Positions 33,628 to 42,627 of a stretch of 64,000 nt of DNA are shown one piece after another. Source of the stretch: Anaerolineae bacterium (GTDB taxonomy: Bacteria; Chloroflexota; Anaerolineae; Aggregatilineales; Phototrophicaceae). How positions within the stretch are numbered: position 1 is the first letter of the stretch; each line of letters begins with the position of its first letter. The notes below the pieces were generated by a model that made no database searches, was not told where the DNA came from, and saw only the letters and a list, made by a program, of their open reading frames with translations. The DNA lies in NCBI GenBank assembly GCA_023382675.1, contig JAHDWN010000003.1:156038-220037 (forward strand), read 5' to 3'. Both the position numbers and the translations under genes were made by a program.

Positions 33628-34989
33628 ATGCGCTTTGATAACGAAGAAGACGCGATTACCTATATCTTCCGATCCATGCGCGCCAAGGTGGACGCGACCA
33701 CACGCGCCCCGGACGACATCAGCCGCAGCGTCGCGCCGACGCGCCGCCTGATCTCGCTGGCGAATCTGCTCGGCCAGCATCGCGAGTACGTGGTCGTCAC
33801 CGGCAGCAAGGGCAAAGGCTCGACCTCGGCCATCACCGCCAAGCTCTTGCAGCACCTGGGGCACACGGTCGGCCTGCTGACCAGCCCGCACATGGTCGAT
33901 TGGTACGAGCGCATCCGCGTCAACGGGCGCATGATCCCGGCGCAGGACTTCTACCGCATCCTGAGCGACCTGTCGCCCTACATCGACCAGATCGAGGCGA
34001 GCCTGGCGGATGGGCAGTACTTCAGCCCGCAGGGGATTTTCCTGGCGATTGCGCTGCGCTGGTGGGATGAACAGCACGTCAACGTCGCCGTCTGCGAAAT
34101 CGGGCGCGGCGGGCGCTACGACGATGTGGCGGTCGTGCCGAACGAACTCAGCCTGTTCACGCCGATCATGCTCGAACACGTCAACCAGTTGGGGCCGACG
34201 CTCGAACGCATCGCCTGGCACAAGGCGGGCATCATCAAGGCGGGCGGCTATGCCTACAGCGTGCCGCAAGCGCCGGAAGTGCTGGACGTGCTCCAGGCGG
34301 AGGCCGAGGCGCAGGGCACAGAATTCGCCTGGATCGCGCCGATGGACATGGGCGAATACGTCGGCTCGACGCCAGATGGCATCCTTATGCGCCTGGGGCG
34401 TTATGGCGAGATGAAGCTGTCGTTCCTGGGGCGGCATCAGGTCGAGAACGCGACGCTGGCGGTGCAGGGCGCGGGCAATGTCCACGGGCGGCTGGCGGGT
34501 GCGTCGCATCAATCGCAGGAATACATCGACGCCATCCGCGCGGGACTGGCGGACGTGCGCTGGCCGGGGCGCTTGCAGCGCATCGACGAGCACCCGTCGA
34601 TCTGGCTGGATGGGGCGACGACCGTGGTGGCCGCGCGCTCGATGCTCGCCAGCCTCGATCAGTGGCTGACGCGCCCGCTGATCAGCATCGTCGGCACGCC
34701 CATCGACCGCGATTACCAGGGCGTCTACGCCGTCTTCGGCGCTGCGAGCGACGCCATCATCCTGACCGAGAATCACATCAGCCAGAACGTGCGCTTCCCG
34801 GCGCAAGACGTGGCGCTGGCAGCGGCACACAAGCACAACGCCGACGTGAGCTTCGCGCCGGAATTACGCCAGGCGCTCGATCTGGCGCGGACGAAGGCCG
34901 GGACAGACGGCACGATTCTGATCGGGGCGGCGCTGCCGGTGGTCGCCGAGGCGCTTCAGATCTGGCACATGAAATTCGAGGTCATCTGA
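33628..34989 (+). CDS. Folylpolyglutamate synthase/dihydrofolate synthase-like Mur ligase
   Basis: YVVVTGSKGKGSTSAITAKLLQHLGHTVGLLTSPHMVDWYERIRVNG; VCEIGRGGRYDDVAVV; LERIAWHKAGIIKAG. Confidence 0.9.
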   Translation: MRFDNEEDAITYIFRSMRAKVDATTRAPDDISRSVAPTRRLISLANLLGQHREYVVVTGSKGKGSTSAITAKLLQHLGHTVGLLTSPHMVDWYERIRVNGRMIPAQDFYRILSDLSPYIDQIEASLADGQYFSPQGIFLAIALRWWDEQHVNVAVCEIGRGGRYDDVAVVPNELSLFTPIMLEHVNQLGPTLERIAWHKAGIIKAGGYAYSVPQAPEVLDVLQAEAEAQGTEFAWIAPMDMGEYVGSTPDGILMRLGRYGEMKLSFLGRHQVENATLAVQGAGNVHGRLAGASHQSQEYIDAIRAGLADVRWPGRLQRIDEHPSIWLDGATTVVAARSMLASLDQWLTRPLISIVGTPIDRDYQGVYAVFGAASDAIILTENHISQNVRFPAQDVALAAAHKHNADVSFAPELRQALDLARTKAGTDGTILIGAALPVVAEALQIWHMKFEVI

Positions 34990-35906
34990 TGGAGATTCGC
35001 CCGGAGACGATCCACGATCATCCTGCGGTGGCGCGTGTCAACCTGCGCGCGTTTGGCGGCATGGGCGAGCCGATGCTCGTCGCGCTGCTGCGCCAGCGCC
35101 AGAGTTATGACCCCGATCTCTCGCTGGTCGCGGAGCAAGACGGCAATATTGTTGGACACGCGCTGTTTACGCGCTGCACCATCCGCCTGATGGGCGAAGA
35201 TGTGCCCGCGGCCTATCTCGCGCCGATTGGCGTCGACCCGGCCTGCCAGCGGCAGGGCGTCGGTACGGCGTTGATGCAAGAAGGCCATCGCATCGCCGCG
35301 GCGAAAGGTTGCCATGTCTGCTTTCTGCTTGGCCACACCAGCTACTATCCACGCTTCGGCTATCACACAGGCGCGTTCGGCGCGGCGGAGATGAATGTCG
35401 CCGTCTCCGCGCTGGCAGCGCCCGAAGCGCCATTGGAAGCGCGCCCCCCTGAGGAACATGATCTTTCAACACTGTGCGCGTTCTGCCGGAGTGAACACGC
35501 CGATGTCGATTTTTCTCTGCACCCGGAAAACACGCTCTTTGATTGGCTCAGCCCGGACCCGCGCGTCTATGCACGCGTCTACGTGCGCGATGGCGCGCCC
35601 GTCGGTTATGCGCGCTATCGCCGCTCGGCAAAAACGCGCGTGATCTGCTTCCTCGCCGCCGACGCTGCCGCTGCCCAGGCGATGGCCGTGCAGCTCGCCG
35701 AACATGCGCCAGAGATCACGCTGCCCATGCACCCACGCTCGAAGTCCGCGCCGGTCTTCGGGCTGCAGGGCGCAACGCTGGACGCCTGGGATGCAGGCAT
35801 GGCCTGTGCGCTTCAGCCCGGCGCGCTCGACGCTTACTTCGCCGCCTTGAGCGCCGGGCGAGTCCCGGGGGCCGTCGTCTGGCCGCCGGTTTTCGATCCC
35901 CTGTAA
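34989..35906 (+). CDS. GNAT family N-acetyltransferase
   Basis: Start overlaps previous stop; AYLAPIGVDPACQRQGVGTALMQEGHRIAAAKGCHVCFLLGHTSYYPRFGYHTG. Confidence 0.9.
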   Translation: MEIRPETIHDHPAVARVNLRAFGGMGEPMLVALLRQRQSYDPDLSLVAEQDGNIVGHALFTRCTIRLMGEDVPAAYLAPIGVDPACQRQGVGTALMQEGHRIAAAKGCHVCFLLGHTSYYPRFGYHTGAFGAAEMNVAVSALAAPEAPLEARPPEEHDLSTLCAFCRSEHADVDFSLHPENTLFDWLSPDPRVYARVYVRDGAPVGYARYRRSAKTRVICFLAADAAAAQAMAVQLAEHAPEITLPMHPRSKSAPVFGLQGATLDAWDAGMACALQPGALDAYFAALSAGRVPGAVVWPPVFDPL

Positions 35907-36019
35907 GCAGCGAGCGCTGTGCCTCCGCCCCGTGATTTGTTAAGAAATGACGATTGACACAGGCACAGTCGAGCGGCAGATTCATCAGCAATTTGATTCA
36001 CAGTCCAGGAGCGAAGTTC

Positions 36020-37516
36020 ATGTCTACCAGGGCGCGCCGCGCCCAGGCCGAAGCCTTGCTTTCCGAGTTAGAAGGCCTGCGCCAGGACGTTGAAAGCGAA
36101 GGCCGGGCCACGTTTAACGGGTGGCTGCCCGCCATCAAGCGGCGCGAATTTTGCCCCAGCGCCCTCAATCTCGCCCATTATCTGGCGTTACGCCGCCGCG
36201 ATCTGCGCCCGTTGCAGCGGGCGCTCATTCCCTGGGGATTGTCCTCGCTCGGACGCAGCGAGGCGCACGTGATCGCCAGCCTGGACGCCGTCATCGCCAC
36301 GCTGACCCTGATCGCGCGGCCGAGCGATGCGCCGTCACGCCCACACCCGCCGATTCACCGCTTCTTCCGCGGCGAGCGCGCGCTGCGGCGCAACGTCGAT
36401 GCCATTTTTGGCGCACAGACACGCGAGCGCCGCGTGCGCATCATGGTGACGCTGCCTCTATCGGCGGCGGAGGATTACCCGTTCGTGCGTGATCTGATCG
36501 CACGCGGTATGGACTGCGCGCGCATCAACTGCGCCCACGACGGCCCGGATGCCTGGTACGCGATGATCGCCAACGTCCGCCAGGCGGAGCAGGAGGTTGG
36601 CTGCCGCTGCCGCGTGCTCATGGACCTCGGTGGTCCCAAGGCGCGCACGGGCAAAGTCCTGCTGACGGATAAGCGCCGGGTCTACCGGGGCGATGTGATT
36701 TTGCTTACGTCCATGCCGCCGGAAAAGCGCCTGCGCGATCTGCCGATCCAGGTCGAGAGTCAGCTTCCAGAAGCGCTGGCACAGCTCAAAATCGGCCAGC
36801 ACATCTGGATCGACGACGGCAAGATCGGAGCGCTCGTCGAATCGATCCTACCGCAGGGAGTCGTCGTGCGCGTCAACCACGCCAGCCTGACCGGCTCGAA
36901 ACTGCGTGAAGAAAAGGGACTGAACTTCCCCGACAGCGACCTTTCGCTCGATCCGCTGACCGAAGACGACCTGGCCGCGCTCGATTTCGTCGCCGAACAC
37001 GCCGATATGATCGGCTACTCGTTCGTGCAGACGCGTGAGGATGTCATGCGTTTGCAAGACGAGATCAACCGCCGCCTGCCGCCGGAGCGCGCCCGCGCCC
37101 TCGGCATCATCGCCAAGATCGAGACGCAGCGCGCCGTCCACAATCTGCCGGAAATCCTGATCCAGGCGGCTGGTGCGCAGCCGTTCGGCGTCATGATCGC
37201 GCGCGGCGACCTGGCCGTCGAACTCGGCTTCCAGCGGCTGGCCGAGATGCAGGAACAACTGCTGTGGGTGTGCGAGGCGGCGCACGCGCCAGTCATCTGG
37301 GCGACGCAGGTGCTGGAGACGTTCGTCAAGAAAGGCACGCCTTCACGCGCCGAGATCACCGACGCGGCGATGGGGTCGCGCGCCGACTGCGTCATGCTCA
37401 ACAAGGGCGATTTCATTGTCGAAGGCGTCGCCATGCTCGACGACGTGCTGATGCGGATGCAGCAGCACCAGATCAAGAAGCGCGCCCAACTCCGCGCCCT
37501 GCGCAGTTGGTCATAG
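36020..37516 (+). CDS. Pyruvate kinase-like protein with N-terminal extension and no C-terminal PK domain
   Basis: MDLGGPKARTGKV; IAKIETQRAVHNLPEIL; IARGDLAVELGFQRLAEMQEQLL; PVIWATQVLETFVKKGTPSRAEITDAAMGSRADCVMLNKG. Confidence 0.85.
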   Translation: MSTRARRAQAEALLSELEGLRQDVESEGRATFNGWLPAIKRREFCPSALNLAHYLALRRRDLRPLQRALIPWGLSSLGRSEAHVIASLDAVIATLTLIARPSDAPSRPHPPIHRFFRGERALRRNVDAIFGAQTRERRVRIMVTLPLSAAEDYPFVRDLIARGMDCARINCAHDGPDAWYAMIANVRQAEQEVGCRCRVLMDLGGPKARTGKVLLTDKRRVYRGDVILLTSMPPEKRLRDLPIQVESQLPEALAQLKIGQHIWIDDGKIGALVESILPQGVVVRVNHASLTGSKLREEKGLNFPDSDLSLDPLTEDDLAALDFVAEHADMIGYSFVQTREDVMRLQDEINRRLPPERARALGIIAKIETQRAVHNLPEILIQAAGAQPFGVMIARGDLAVELGFQRLAEMQEQLLWVCEAAHAPVIWATQVLETFVKKGTPSRAEITDAAMGSRADCVMLNKGDFIVEGVAMLDDVLMRMQQHQIKKRAQLRALRSWS

Positions 37517-37521
37517 CGCAC

Positions 37522-38121
37522 TTATTTTTGCGCCTGCTGCTGTTCGACCCAATCCGGGAGAACGAAGAAGTCGCGCGTATTGAGGGCGAGGTCGGGGAAC
37601 AACTCTGCGACGTTCATGGCGTCGCCGGTCTGATAGACCGTCACGACAGAAGGCTGATCGCGGCGATACTGATAGACTTCCTTCGATTCAGGATAGACGA
37701 CCCAGACCTGTTCCGTGCCCGCCTTGAGATAATCGCGGATACGCCGGGCAGTGTCTTCGGCGCTGTCGTCAGGCGAAATCACCTCAACGGCCAGATCAGG
37801 CGTGCCGGGATGCGGCTTGGTGATGTCCCAGCCTGCCGGGATGTTGCCCTTGCGGATGAACGAGACATCGGGGACACGCGCGCCGCGTAGAAGGCTTGGC
37901 TCGTGATGCAGCAAGTACATAAGGCCATGAAAAAAGACTGCGCCTGGGTCATTCGCGAGCACGTAGCGGTCGATAAGCGAATAGATATTCCCTACTATAA
38001 GATGATGTAATATACCGATGGGTTTCAGTTCGGTGATTTCTCCGTCCACGACTTCGACACGCGCATCCGCCGGAAGGTGCATCAAATCTTCGAGAGTGAT
38101 TTCAGCTCGTGCCAGTTCCAT
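37522..38121 (-). CDS. Uma2 family (DUF820) endonuclease-like protein
   Basis: ITLEDLMHLPADARVEVVDGEI; PDVSFIRKGNIP; PDLAVEVISPDDSAEDTARRIRDYLKAGTEQVWVVYPESKEVYQY. Confidence 0.92.
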   Translation of the reverse strand: MELARAEITLEDLMHLPADARVEVVDGEITELKPIGILHHLIVGNIYSLIDRYVLANDPGAVFFHGLMYLLHHEPSLLRGARVPDVSFIRKGNIPAGWDITKPHPGTPDLAVEVISPDDSAEDTARRIRDYLKAGTEQVWVVYPESKEVYQYRRDQPSVVTVYQTGDAMNVAELFPDLALNTRDFFVLPDWVEQQQAQK

Positions 38122-38207
38122 CAGAACACACCGCGTTACTTATATTGTTGATGTTATTTTAGCAGATTTCACGCGCGCTGCGGGAAGTGCTGAACGCCCT
38201 CTGGCCG

Positions 38208-38253
38208 CAAAAAAAGACTCATCCCGGAGTTGGGACGAGCCAAAACTCGTCCC
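38208..38253 (-). terminator. thrS terminator: gggacgag-ccaaaa-ctcgtccc stem with ttttttt on minus strand
   Basis: 8-bp stem 38232-38253, A-tract (T-tract on minus) just below. Confidence 0.75.
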
Positions 38254-38281
38254 TTTCATCCATATTGTGAATTTCTGCTGG

Positions 38282-40087
38282 TCACCCCAGCGCCATCGCC
38301 TTGTCGTTGATGACGCGCTGGGCCATGGCGATGAAATCGTCGAGCGGCATCTGGCCGAGATCTTCGTCCGTGCGCAGCCGTACACTGACCGCGCCCGCCT
38401 GCTGATCGCGGTCGCCCATGATCAACAGCCACGGGATATGCCGCTCGCGTGCGGCGGCGATTTTCGCCTGCATCCGGTTCTTGCTCTCGTCGATCTCGAA
38501 GCGGATACCCGCCGCCTTGAGCTTGGCCGCCACTTCCTGCGCATACGGCACGTGCCGATCCGTGATCGGGATCAGCAGCGCCTGCACCGGCGAGAGCCAG
38601 GCCGGGAATGCGCCGTCGAAGTGTTCGATCAGAATGCCGACGAAGCGCTCCAGGCTGCCGAACGGCGCGCGGTGGATCATGACCGGCTGCTGGCGTGAGC
38701 CATCCGCCGCTACGTATTCGAGTTCGAAGCGGGCGGGCAGGTTGTAATCGACCTGCACCGTGCCAAGCTGCCAGTTGCGCTTCAGCACGTCGCGGAAGAT
38801 GAAGTCGAGCTTCGGCCCATAGAAGGCCGCCTCGCCCTCCTCGACCGTATGCGGCAGATCCATCTCCTGGCAAGCCTGGATGATGGCGGCGGCAGCGTGC
38901 TCCCAATCGGCATCGTTGCCGACGTACTTGTCGCTCTTCGGGTCGCGGATGCCGACGCGCGCGCGGAAGTCCGTCAGGCCGAGCGTGTTGAACACGTATT
39001 GGATCAGGCGGACGACAGCTTTGAATTCTTCGAGCAGCTGATCCGGCGTCACGAACAGGTGCGCGTCATCGACCGTGAAGCCGCGCACGCGCGTCAGCCC
39101 GTGGAGTTCGCCGCTCTGCTCGTAGCGGTAGACCGTGCCGAACTCGGCGTAGCGCACCGGCAGATCGCGGTAGGAGCGCATCTCGCTCTTGTAGATCATG
39201 ATGTGGTGCGGGCAGTTCATCGGCTTGAGCAAGAACTGCTCATCGTCCACGTCGATGGGCGCGTACTGGCTCTCCTTATAGTAAGGATAGTGGCCGCTCG
39301 TCTTGTAAAGATCGATGTTGCCGATGTGCGGCGTGACGACCGGCTCATAGCCATTCTCGATCTGCACGTCGCGCAGCCAGCGCTCCAGCGTGTCGCGCAG
39401 CGTCGCTCCGGCGGGCTTCCAGAGCGGCAGGCCTTTGCCGACGATCTGCGAGAACGTGAACAGCCCCAGCCGTTCGCCGACGATGCGGTGGTCGCGGCGC
39501 TTGGCTTCTTCCAGCCGGTGCAGATAGTCTTGCAGTTCTTCCGACGTCTCGAAGGCCGTGCCATAGATGCGCGTCAACTGCTGGCGCTTTTCGTCGCCGC
39601 GCCAATAGGCCCCGGCGGGCATCTTGTACGTGATGCTGATCGCGTCCGGGTTGATCTGATTCGTGTTCTCGACGTGCGGCCCACGGCAGAGATCCGTGAA
39701 CGTGTCCTGCGTCCAGAACGTCATCGTGTCCGCCGGTTCGGCGATACGGTTGCCATTGTCATCGACGCGGCCATTTTGCAGGTCGTCGATCAGTTCCAGC
39801 TTGTACGGCTGGCCTTTGAAGAAGGCGCGCGCCTCGTCCGGCGAGACTTCGCGCACCGTGTAGGGATGATCTTCGCGCATGATCGCTTTCATGCGGGTTT
39901 CGATCCAGTTCAGATCTTCCTCCGTCAGCGGGCGCGGGAGATCGAAGTCGTAGTAAAAGCCGTCTTCAATCGGCGGGCCGATGGCGATCTTGGCTTCCGG
40001 GATGCGTTCCAGCATCGCCTGGGCCATGATGTGCGCCGTCGAATGCCGGATGCGATAGAGACGGCTGTCTTCGTAGTGTTCGGGCAT
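38282..40087 (-). CDS. thrS: Threonyl-tRNA synthetase (no N-terminal TGS domain)
   Basis: RHSTAHIMAQAMLERIPEAKIAIGPPIEDGFYYDF; LKPMNCPHHIMIYKSEMRSYRDLPVRYAEFGTVYRYEQSGELHGLTRVRGFTVDDAHLF. Confidence 0.97.
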   Translation of the reverse strand: MPEHYEDSRLYRIRHSTAHIMAQAMLERIPEAKIAIGPPIEDGFYYDFDLPRPLTEEDLNWIETRMKAIMREDHPYTVREVSPDEARAFFKGQPYKLELIDDLQNGRVDDNGNRIAEPADTMTFWTQDTFTDLCRGPHVENTNQINPDAISITYKMPAGAYWRGDEKRQQLTRIYGTAFETSEELQDYLHRLEEAKRRDHRIVGERLGLFTFSQIVGKGLPLWKPAGATLRDTLERWLRDVQIENGYEPVVTPHIGNIDLYKTSGHYPYYKESQYAPIDVDDEQFLLKPMNCPHHIMIYKSEMRSYRDLPVRYAEFGTVYRYEQSGELHGLTRVRGFTVDDAHLFVTPDQLLEEFKAVVRLIQYVFNTLGLTDFRARVGIRDPKSDKYVGNDADWEHAAAAIIQACQEMDLPHTVEEGEAAFYGPKLDFIFRDVLKRNWQLGTVQVDYNLPARFELEYVAADGSRQQPVMIHRAPFGSLERFVGILIEHFDGAFPAWLSPVQALLIPITDRHVPYAQEVAAKLKAAGIRFEIDESKNRMQAKIAAARERHIPWLLIMGDRDQQAGAVSVRLRTDEDLGQMPLDDFIAMAQRVINDKAMALG

Positions 40088-40250
40088 GGATTATCGCTCC
40101 AATGTTGAAGGTGCGGACGAATTATAGCAAATAGCGCTCGGAATGTGGTCGCCGAACCAGGTGGGCGCGCCGCGCACAGACACGCGAACAGCGCCGTCTG
40201 GCGAGCACACGTCGATTGTACTGAACGTGGGGATAGCAAATACCGTCGCG

Positions 40251-40700
40251 CTAGGCGACGGTGCTGTCTTCGGCGTCCTGTTCGACCAGCAAGACTTCAG
40301 CGACAACGACAGCGGCGATTTCCTGGGTGGCGCGCCTGCCGTTGTTGCCATGATTGCGATCCGCAACTGTCTCAGCCTCATCCTCCGTCACGCGCGTGAA
40401 GACCGACTCGAACGTCTCCAGCGCGAGCAGATTGTCGATGCTGTCCTCAATCGTGTCGCGGTCGAGGTGTGCCACCAGGACGTGCGGCGTATCGATAACC
40501 GCATGATAAACAGCGGGTGTGTCCGGAAGCTGCTGGCTGGCTTCGTAGCTGAGCAACATTTGACGTTCCAGGTAAGCGAACGTGACGTAGAGCGCCGTAT
40601 ACATCGCGTCGTCTTCCATCTCGACGATCACATCACGCGCATCTGGTTCGTTAAGATCGTGCCATTCGATCCAGACGTGTTTGGGGATAAAAGCATTCAT
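40251..40700 (-). CDS. Hypothetical acidic protein
   Basis: MNAFIPKHVWIEWHDLNEPDARDVIVEMEDDAMYT...; intergenic-sized ORF with no better overlap; internal ATG at 40700. Confidence 0.5.
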   Translation of the reverse strand: MNAFIPKHVWIEWHDLNEPDARDVIVEMEDDAMYTALYVTFAYLERQMLLSYEASQQLPDTPAVYHAVIDTPHVLVAHLDRDTIEDSIDNLLALETFESVFTRVTEDEAETVADRNHGNNGRRATQEIAAVVVAEVLLVEQDAEDSTVA

Positions 40701-40954
40701 GTTTTTGCTAGCTTTCGCACATCCGCGCGTTATGAGGAGGCGGACATACAATGGCGGATTGTTGTGTGTCTTTGTGAGCAGCATAGGACAAAACGACTGC
40801 CATTGTCAAGAAGCGCAGGGTGAGAAATTTGTTACGAATTCTTACGAGCAGATCGGTGGCTTGCCCGCCGACTCGCTGCAATGTTTGACGCGCCCGTCTG
40901 ACAGGCTCCGCTCAACCAACGCTCCCCTCCCAGGCTCACGCATCGCAGTGTACA

Positions 40955-42535
40955 ATGCGCCGCATGAAGCCAAACACACTCACCCGACTGTTCGTTCTTC
41001 TTCTGACTATCGTCCTGATCGCGGGCTGCAATGCGCAGGCTCCGATCACGGTTTTTGTCACGCCGACGCTGCCGCCCTCGCCGACAGCGACGATTGCCGC
41101 CGCCACGTCTACCTACACAGCCGTGCCGACGGTGGCAGCGCAGGTGCAGCCCTCACAGACAGCAGGCGAGCCGCCGACCGAGGTGCCGACGCCGACCCCG
41201 GCAGGCAGCCCGGTCTTCGTTGGCCCGGTGATCGGGCCAGGCTACGTCGTACCGCCCTCCACGACACCCGTGCCGACCGCGACGCCAGAGGGCGGTGTGC
41301 CGACGGACACCGCCGCGCCGGTCGAGCCATCCGCGCCGCCGACCGTCGAGGCGCAGCCGCAGGCCGCCCCCGCCGTCATGCCCAACCTCGACCCCAACCA
41401 GATCGGTATTCAGCTCGACATCAACCTGGACGATCAGGACTGGAACGAGGCGATGGGGCGCATCGAGCAGCTTGGCCTCAAGTGGGTCAAGGTGCAGCTC
41501 CCCTGGCGCGACATGCAGCCGAACGGGCCGGATGAGCGCGACAACGAGTTCTTCCGCCGCATCGAGCAGCATCTCGAAGACGCCAACAATCGCGGCATGA
41601 ACATGCTCGTCAGCGTGGTCAAAGCGCCCACGTGGGCACGCAGCGTGCAGGCCGAGGATGGCCCGCCGGATGATCCGAATGCGCTCGCCCGCTTCTTCAC
41701 CATCATCTTCGAGGAATTCAACGCCGGGCTGAACCGGGAGATGGTCGGCGATTACATCGACGCCATCGAAATCTGGAACGAGCCGAATCTTCAGCGCGAA
41801 TGGCAGGGGACGCTGCCGTTCAACGGCGCGGGCTATATGCAGTTGTTCGGGCCGGCGTATCAGGCTGTGCGCGCCTACTCGCCGACAGTGACCATCGTCA
41901 CCGCCGGGTTAGCGCCGACCAGCACGCAGCCGTTCTCGGTCGATGACCGTGACTTCTTGCGCCAGATGTACGACGCCGGGCTGGGGCAGTATGGCGATGT
42001 CGTCGTCGGTGCGCATCCCTATGGCTGGGGCAATGCCCCGGATGCGCGCTGCTGCGGCTCGCGCGGCTGGGACGAAGACCCGCACTTCTACTACCTGGAA
42101 ACGCTCGATGCTTACCGCGCCATCATGAACCAGTTTGGGCACAGCGGCGTGCAGATGTGGATCACCGAATTCGGCTATGCCAGTTGGGATGGCTTCCCGC
42201 TCGACCCGCCGCAGCCGTGGATGTCGTTCAATGACCGCTGGGCGCAGGGCGGCTATACCGTCCGCGCGATCCAGATCGCCCAGGAGCGAGGCGACATCGG
42301 CGTCAAACTGCTGTGGAATCTCAATTTCGCTGTGCTCAGCGGCCTGATCGGCGGGCGCGATGAGCGCGCTGCCTACAGTATGCTCGTGCCCGGCGACGCC
42401 TGCCAGATCAACCCGGACAACGGTAACCACACCGAGCGCCCGATCTTCTGGATGCTGTTCGATGCCGTGCATCCGGATCAGGCGCTCACGGACTGGTGTG
42501 GTGTGCCGCCGAATGGAGTGCCTGGCCTGGGGTGA
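40955..42535 (+). CDS. Lipoprotein with Pro/Thr-rich linker and GH-A-like (cellulase-superfamily) domain
   Basis: LTRLFVLLLTIVLIAGCNAQ lipobox; TP-rich linker; AIEIWNEPNLQREWQ; MWITEFGYASWDGF. Confidence 0.85.
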   Translation: MRRMKPNTLTRLFVLLLTIVLIAGCNAQAPITVFVTPTLPPSPTATIAAATSTYTAVPTVAAQVQPSQTAGEPPTEVPTPTPAGSPVFVGPVIGPGYVVPPSTTPVPTATPEGGVPTDTAAPVEPSAPPTVEAQPQAAPAVMPNLDPNQIGIQLDINLDDQDWNEAMGRIEQLGLKWVKVQLPWRDMQPNGPDERDNEFFRRIEQHLEDANNRGMNMLVSVVKAPTWARSVQAEDGPPDDPNALARFFTIIFEEFNAGLNREMVGDYIDAIEIWNEPNLQREWQGTLPFNGAGYMQLFGPAYQAVRAYSPTVTIVTAGLAPTSTQPFSVDDRDFLRQMYDAGLGQYGDVVVGAHPYGWGNAPDARCCGSRGWDEDPHFYYLETLDAYRAIMNQFGHSGVQMWITEFGYASWDGFPLDPPQPWMSFNDRWAQGGYTVRAIQIAQERGDIGVKLLWNLNFAVLSGLIGGRDERAAYSMLVPGDACQINPDNGNHTERPIFWMLFDAVHPDQALTDWCGVPPNGVPGLG

Positions 42536-42627
42536 GATTGCCCGTCCGGCGGCTCCTTTATACCCTGTAGATCAATGCATGATTACCTGCATATAGTTCT
42601 TCAGGGTAGCAAAGGGGGTCTGTGACC

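Noticed and set aside
32785-34836. 683-aa minus-strand ORF
   Set aside because: Lies opposite well-supported flavodoxin and folylpolyglutamate synthase-like genes; Arg/His/Asp-rich composition typical of antisense high-GC ORFs
34662-34988. N-terminal extension of the GNAT ORF (34662 start)
   Set aside because: Extension is the out-of-frame shadow of the Mur-ligase gene; GNAT homology starts at ATG 34989
38849-40108. 419-aa plus-strand ORF
   Set aside because: Antisense to thrS
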